Source: Neobacillus niacini
Lineage (GTDB): Bacteria > Bacillota > Bacilli > Bacillales > Cytobacillaceae
Direction: 5' to 3'
Length of the DNA: 64,000 nucleotides
Assembly (NCBI RefSeq): GCF_019749295.1
Contig: NZ_JACWFG010000001.1
Location: 394,604 to 458,603 of the forward strand
Under the pieces are notes generated by a model that did no database searches, was not told the DNA's origin, and saw only the letters and a program-made list of their open reading frames with translations. The position numbers and the translations under genes are program-made. Positions 63,728 to 64,000 of this stretch are shown piece after piece. Numbering within the stretch: the first letter of the stretch is position 1; each line of letters begins with the position of its first letter.

Positions 63728-64000
63728 TTATTTTAATACATGAATTGGAGTACCCATTGCTACTTCAGCGGCTTCCATTGTGATTTCACCTAAAGTTGGA
63801 TGAGCATGGATAGTTAACGCTAAATCTTCAACAGTCATTCCTGCTTCAATCGCCAAACCTAGTTCAGCAATCATATCAGAAGCACTTGCACCGGCGATTT
63901 GGGCACCGATTAAGACACCATCTTCTTTACGGGAAACTAATTTAACAAATCCATCTGCACTATCTAATGATAGAGCACGTCCATTTGCTGCGAATGGGAA
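63728..64000 (-). CDS. pdhD: Dihydrolipoyl dehydrogenase, E3 of pyruvate dehydrogenase (C-terminal part)
   Basis: The last 90 residues of an E3 flavoenzyme, which reoxidises the lipoyl groups of the PDH complex; the rest lies beyond the window. I translated it from the sequence: [20 protein letters not shown] followed by [25 protein letters not shown], which contains the active-site His-x-HPT-x-xE motif of the dimer interface, and ends in GTPIHVLK. The position next to SR1 and speA identifies it as pdhD rather than another E3. Confidence 0.93.
   Translation of the reverse strand, partial: FPFAANGRALSLDSADGFVKLVSRKEDGVLIGAQIAGASASDMIAELGLAIEAGMTVEDLALTIHAHPTLGEITMEAAEVAMGTPIHVLK

Overview
The window is a low-GC Gram-positive chromosome segment from a spore-forming Bacillaceae. 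The gene order (pdhD - SR1 - speA - yktA/yktB/ykzI/suhB - typA - yla genes - ftsW - pyc - ctaA/ctaBCDEFG - ylbA..ylbP - panE - bshC - mraZ - dcw cluster) is essentially that of Bacillus subtilis read in reverse. Shine-Dalgarno sequences are strong, TTG and GTG starts are common, and several genes are sporulation-specific (spoVD, spoVE, gerR, ylbJ). A Bacillus/Neobacillus-type organism fits; the species cannot be named from the sequence. I saw no rRNA, tRNA, CRISPR array, phage gene or transposase.

Region by region. 1-13.9 kb is the division/cell-wall (dcw) cluster on the minus strand: mraZ, rsmH, ftsL, pbpB, spoVD, murE, an extra small gene resembling a free-standing MurF/MurE N-terminal domain, mraY, murD, spoVE, murG and murB (cut by the window edge). 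Strong terminators after spoVD and spoVE divide it into at least three units. 13.9-17 kb holds bshC (bacillithiol), a DUF3397 membrane protein and panE. 17-20.2 kb is a three-gene biotin-dependent acyl-CoA carboxylase operon of the YngE/YngHB/YngHA type, not found at this place in B. subtilis. 20.4-37 kb is the ylb block: ylbP, gerR, a crotonase, rpmF, ylbN, tmcAL, ylbL, ylbK, ylbJ, coaD, rsmD, a structured RNA transcribed away from rsmD, ylbG, ricF, ylbE, ylbD, a thioesterase, ylbC, ylbB, ylbA and a GNAT acetyltransferase.

37-45.2 kb is the aa3/caa3-type cytochrome oxidase locus: ctaM, ctaG, ctaF, ctaE, ctaD, ctaC, ctaB, and ctaA divergent across a long AT-rich control region with a 30-bp perfect palindrome. 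45.3-56.7 kb carries pyc, ftsW, ylaN, ylaL, a PIN-PhoH ATPase, the lipoprotein ylaJ, a PPOX-fold protein, ylaI, a small unknown gene, ylaH and typA/bipA. 56.9-64 kb carries ylaF, suhB, ykzI, yktB, yktA, a nitronate monooxygenase-like flavoprotein, speA (arginine decarboxylase), the SR1 small RNA gene with its SR1P peptide, three small conserved genes and the 3' end of pdhD.

The genes join envelope growth (lipid II synthesis, septal and spore PBPs, two SEDS polymerases), respiration (heme A and oxidase assembly) and carbon-flow control (pyruvate carboxylase, PDH E3, SR1 under apparent CcpN/CcpA control). The points most worth a second look are the MurF-like domain protein, the rsmD-divergent RNA with its own terminator, the SR1 locus with two CcpN-like boxes and a cre-like site, the MraZ-box repeats, and a 191-bp GC-rich inverted-repeat element after tmcAL.
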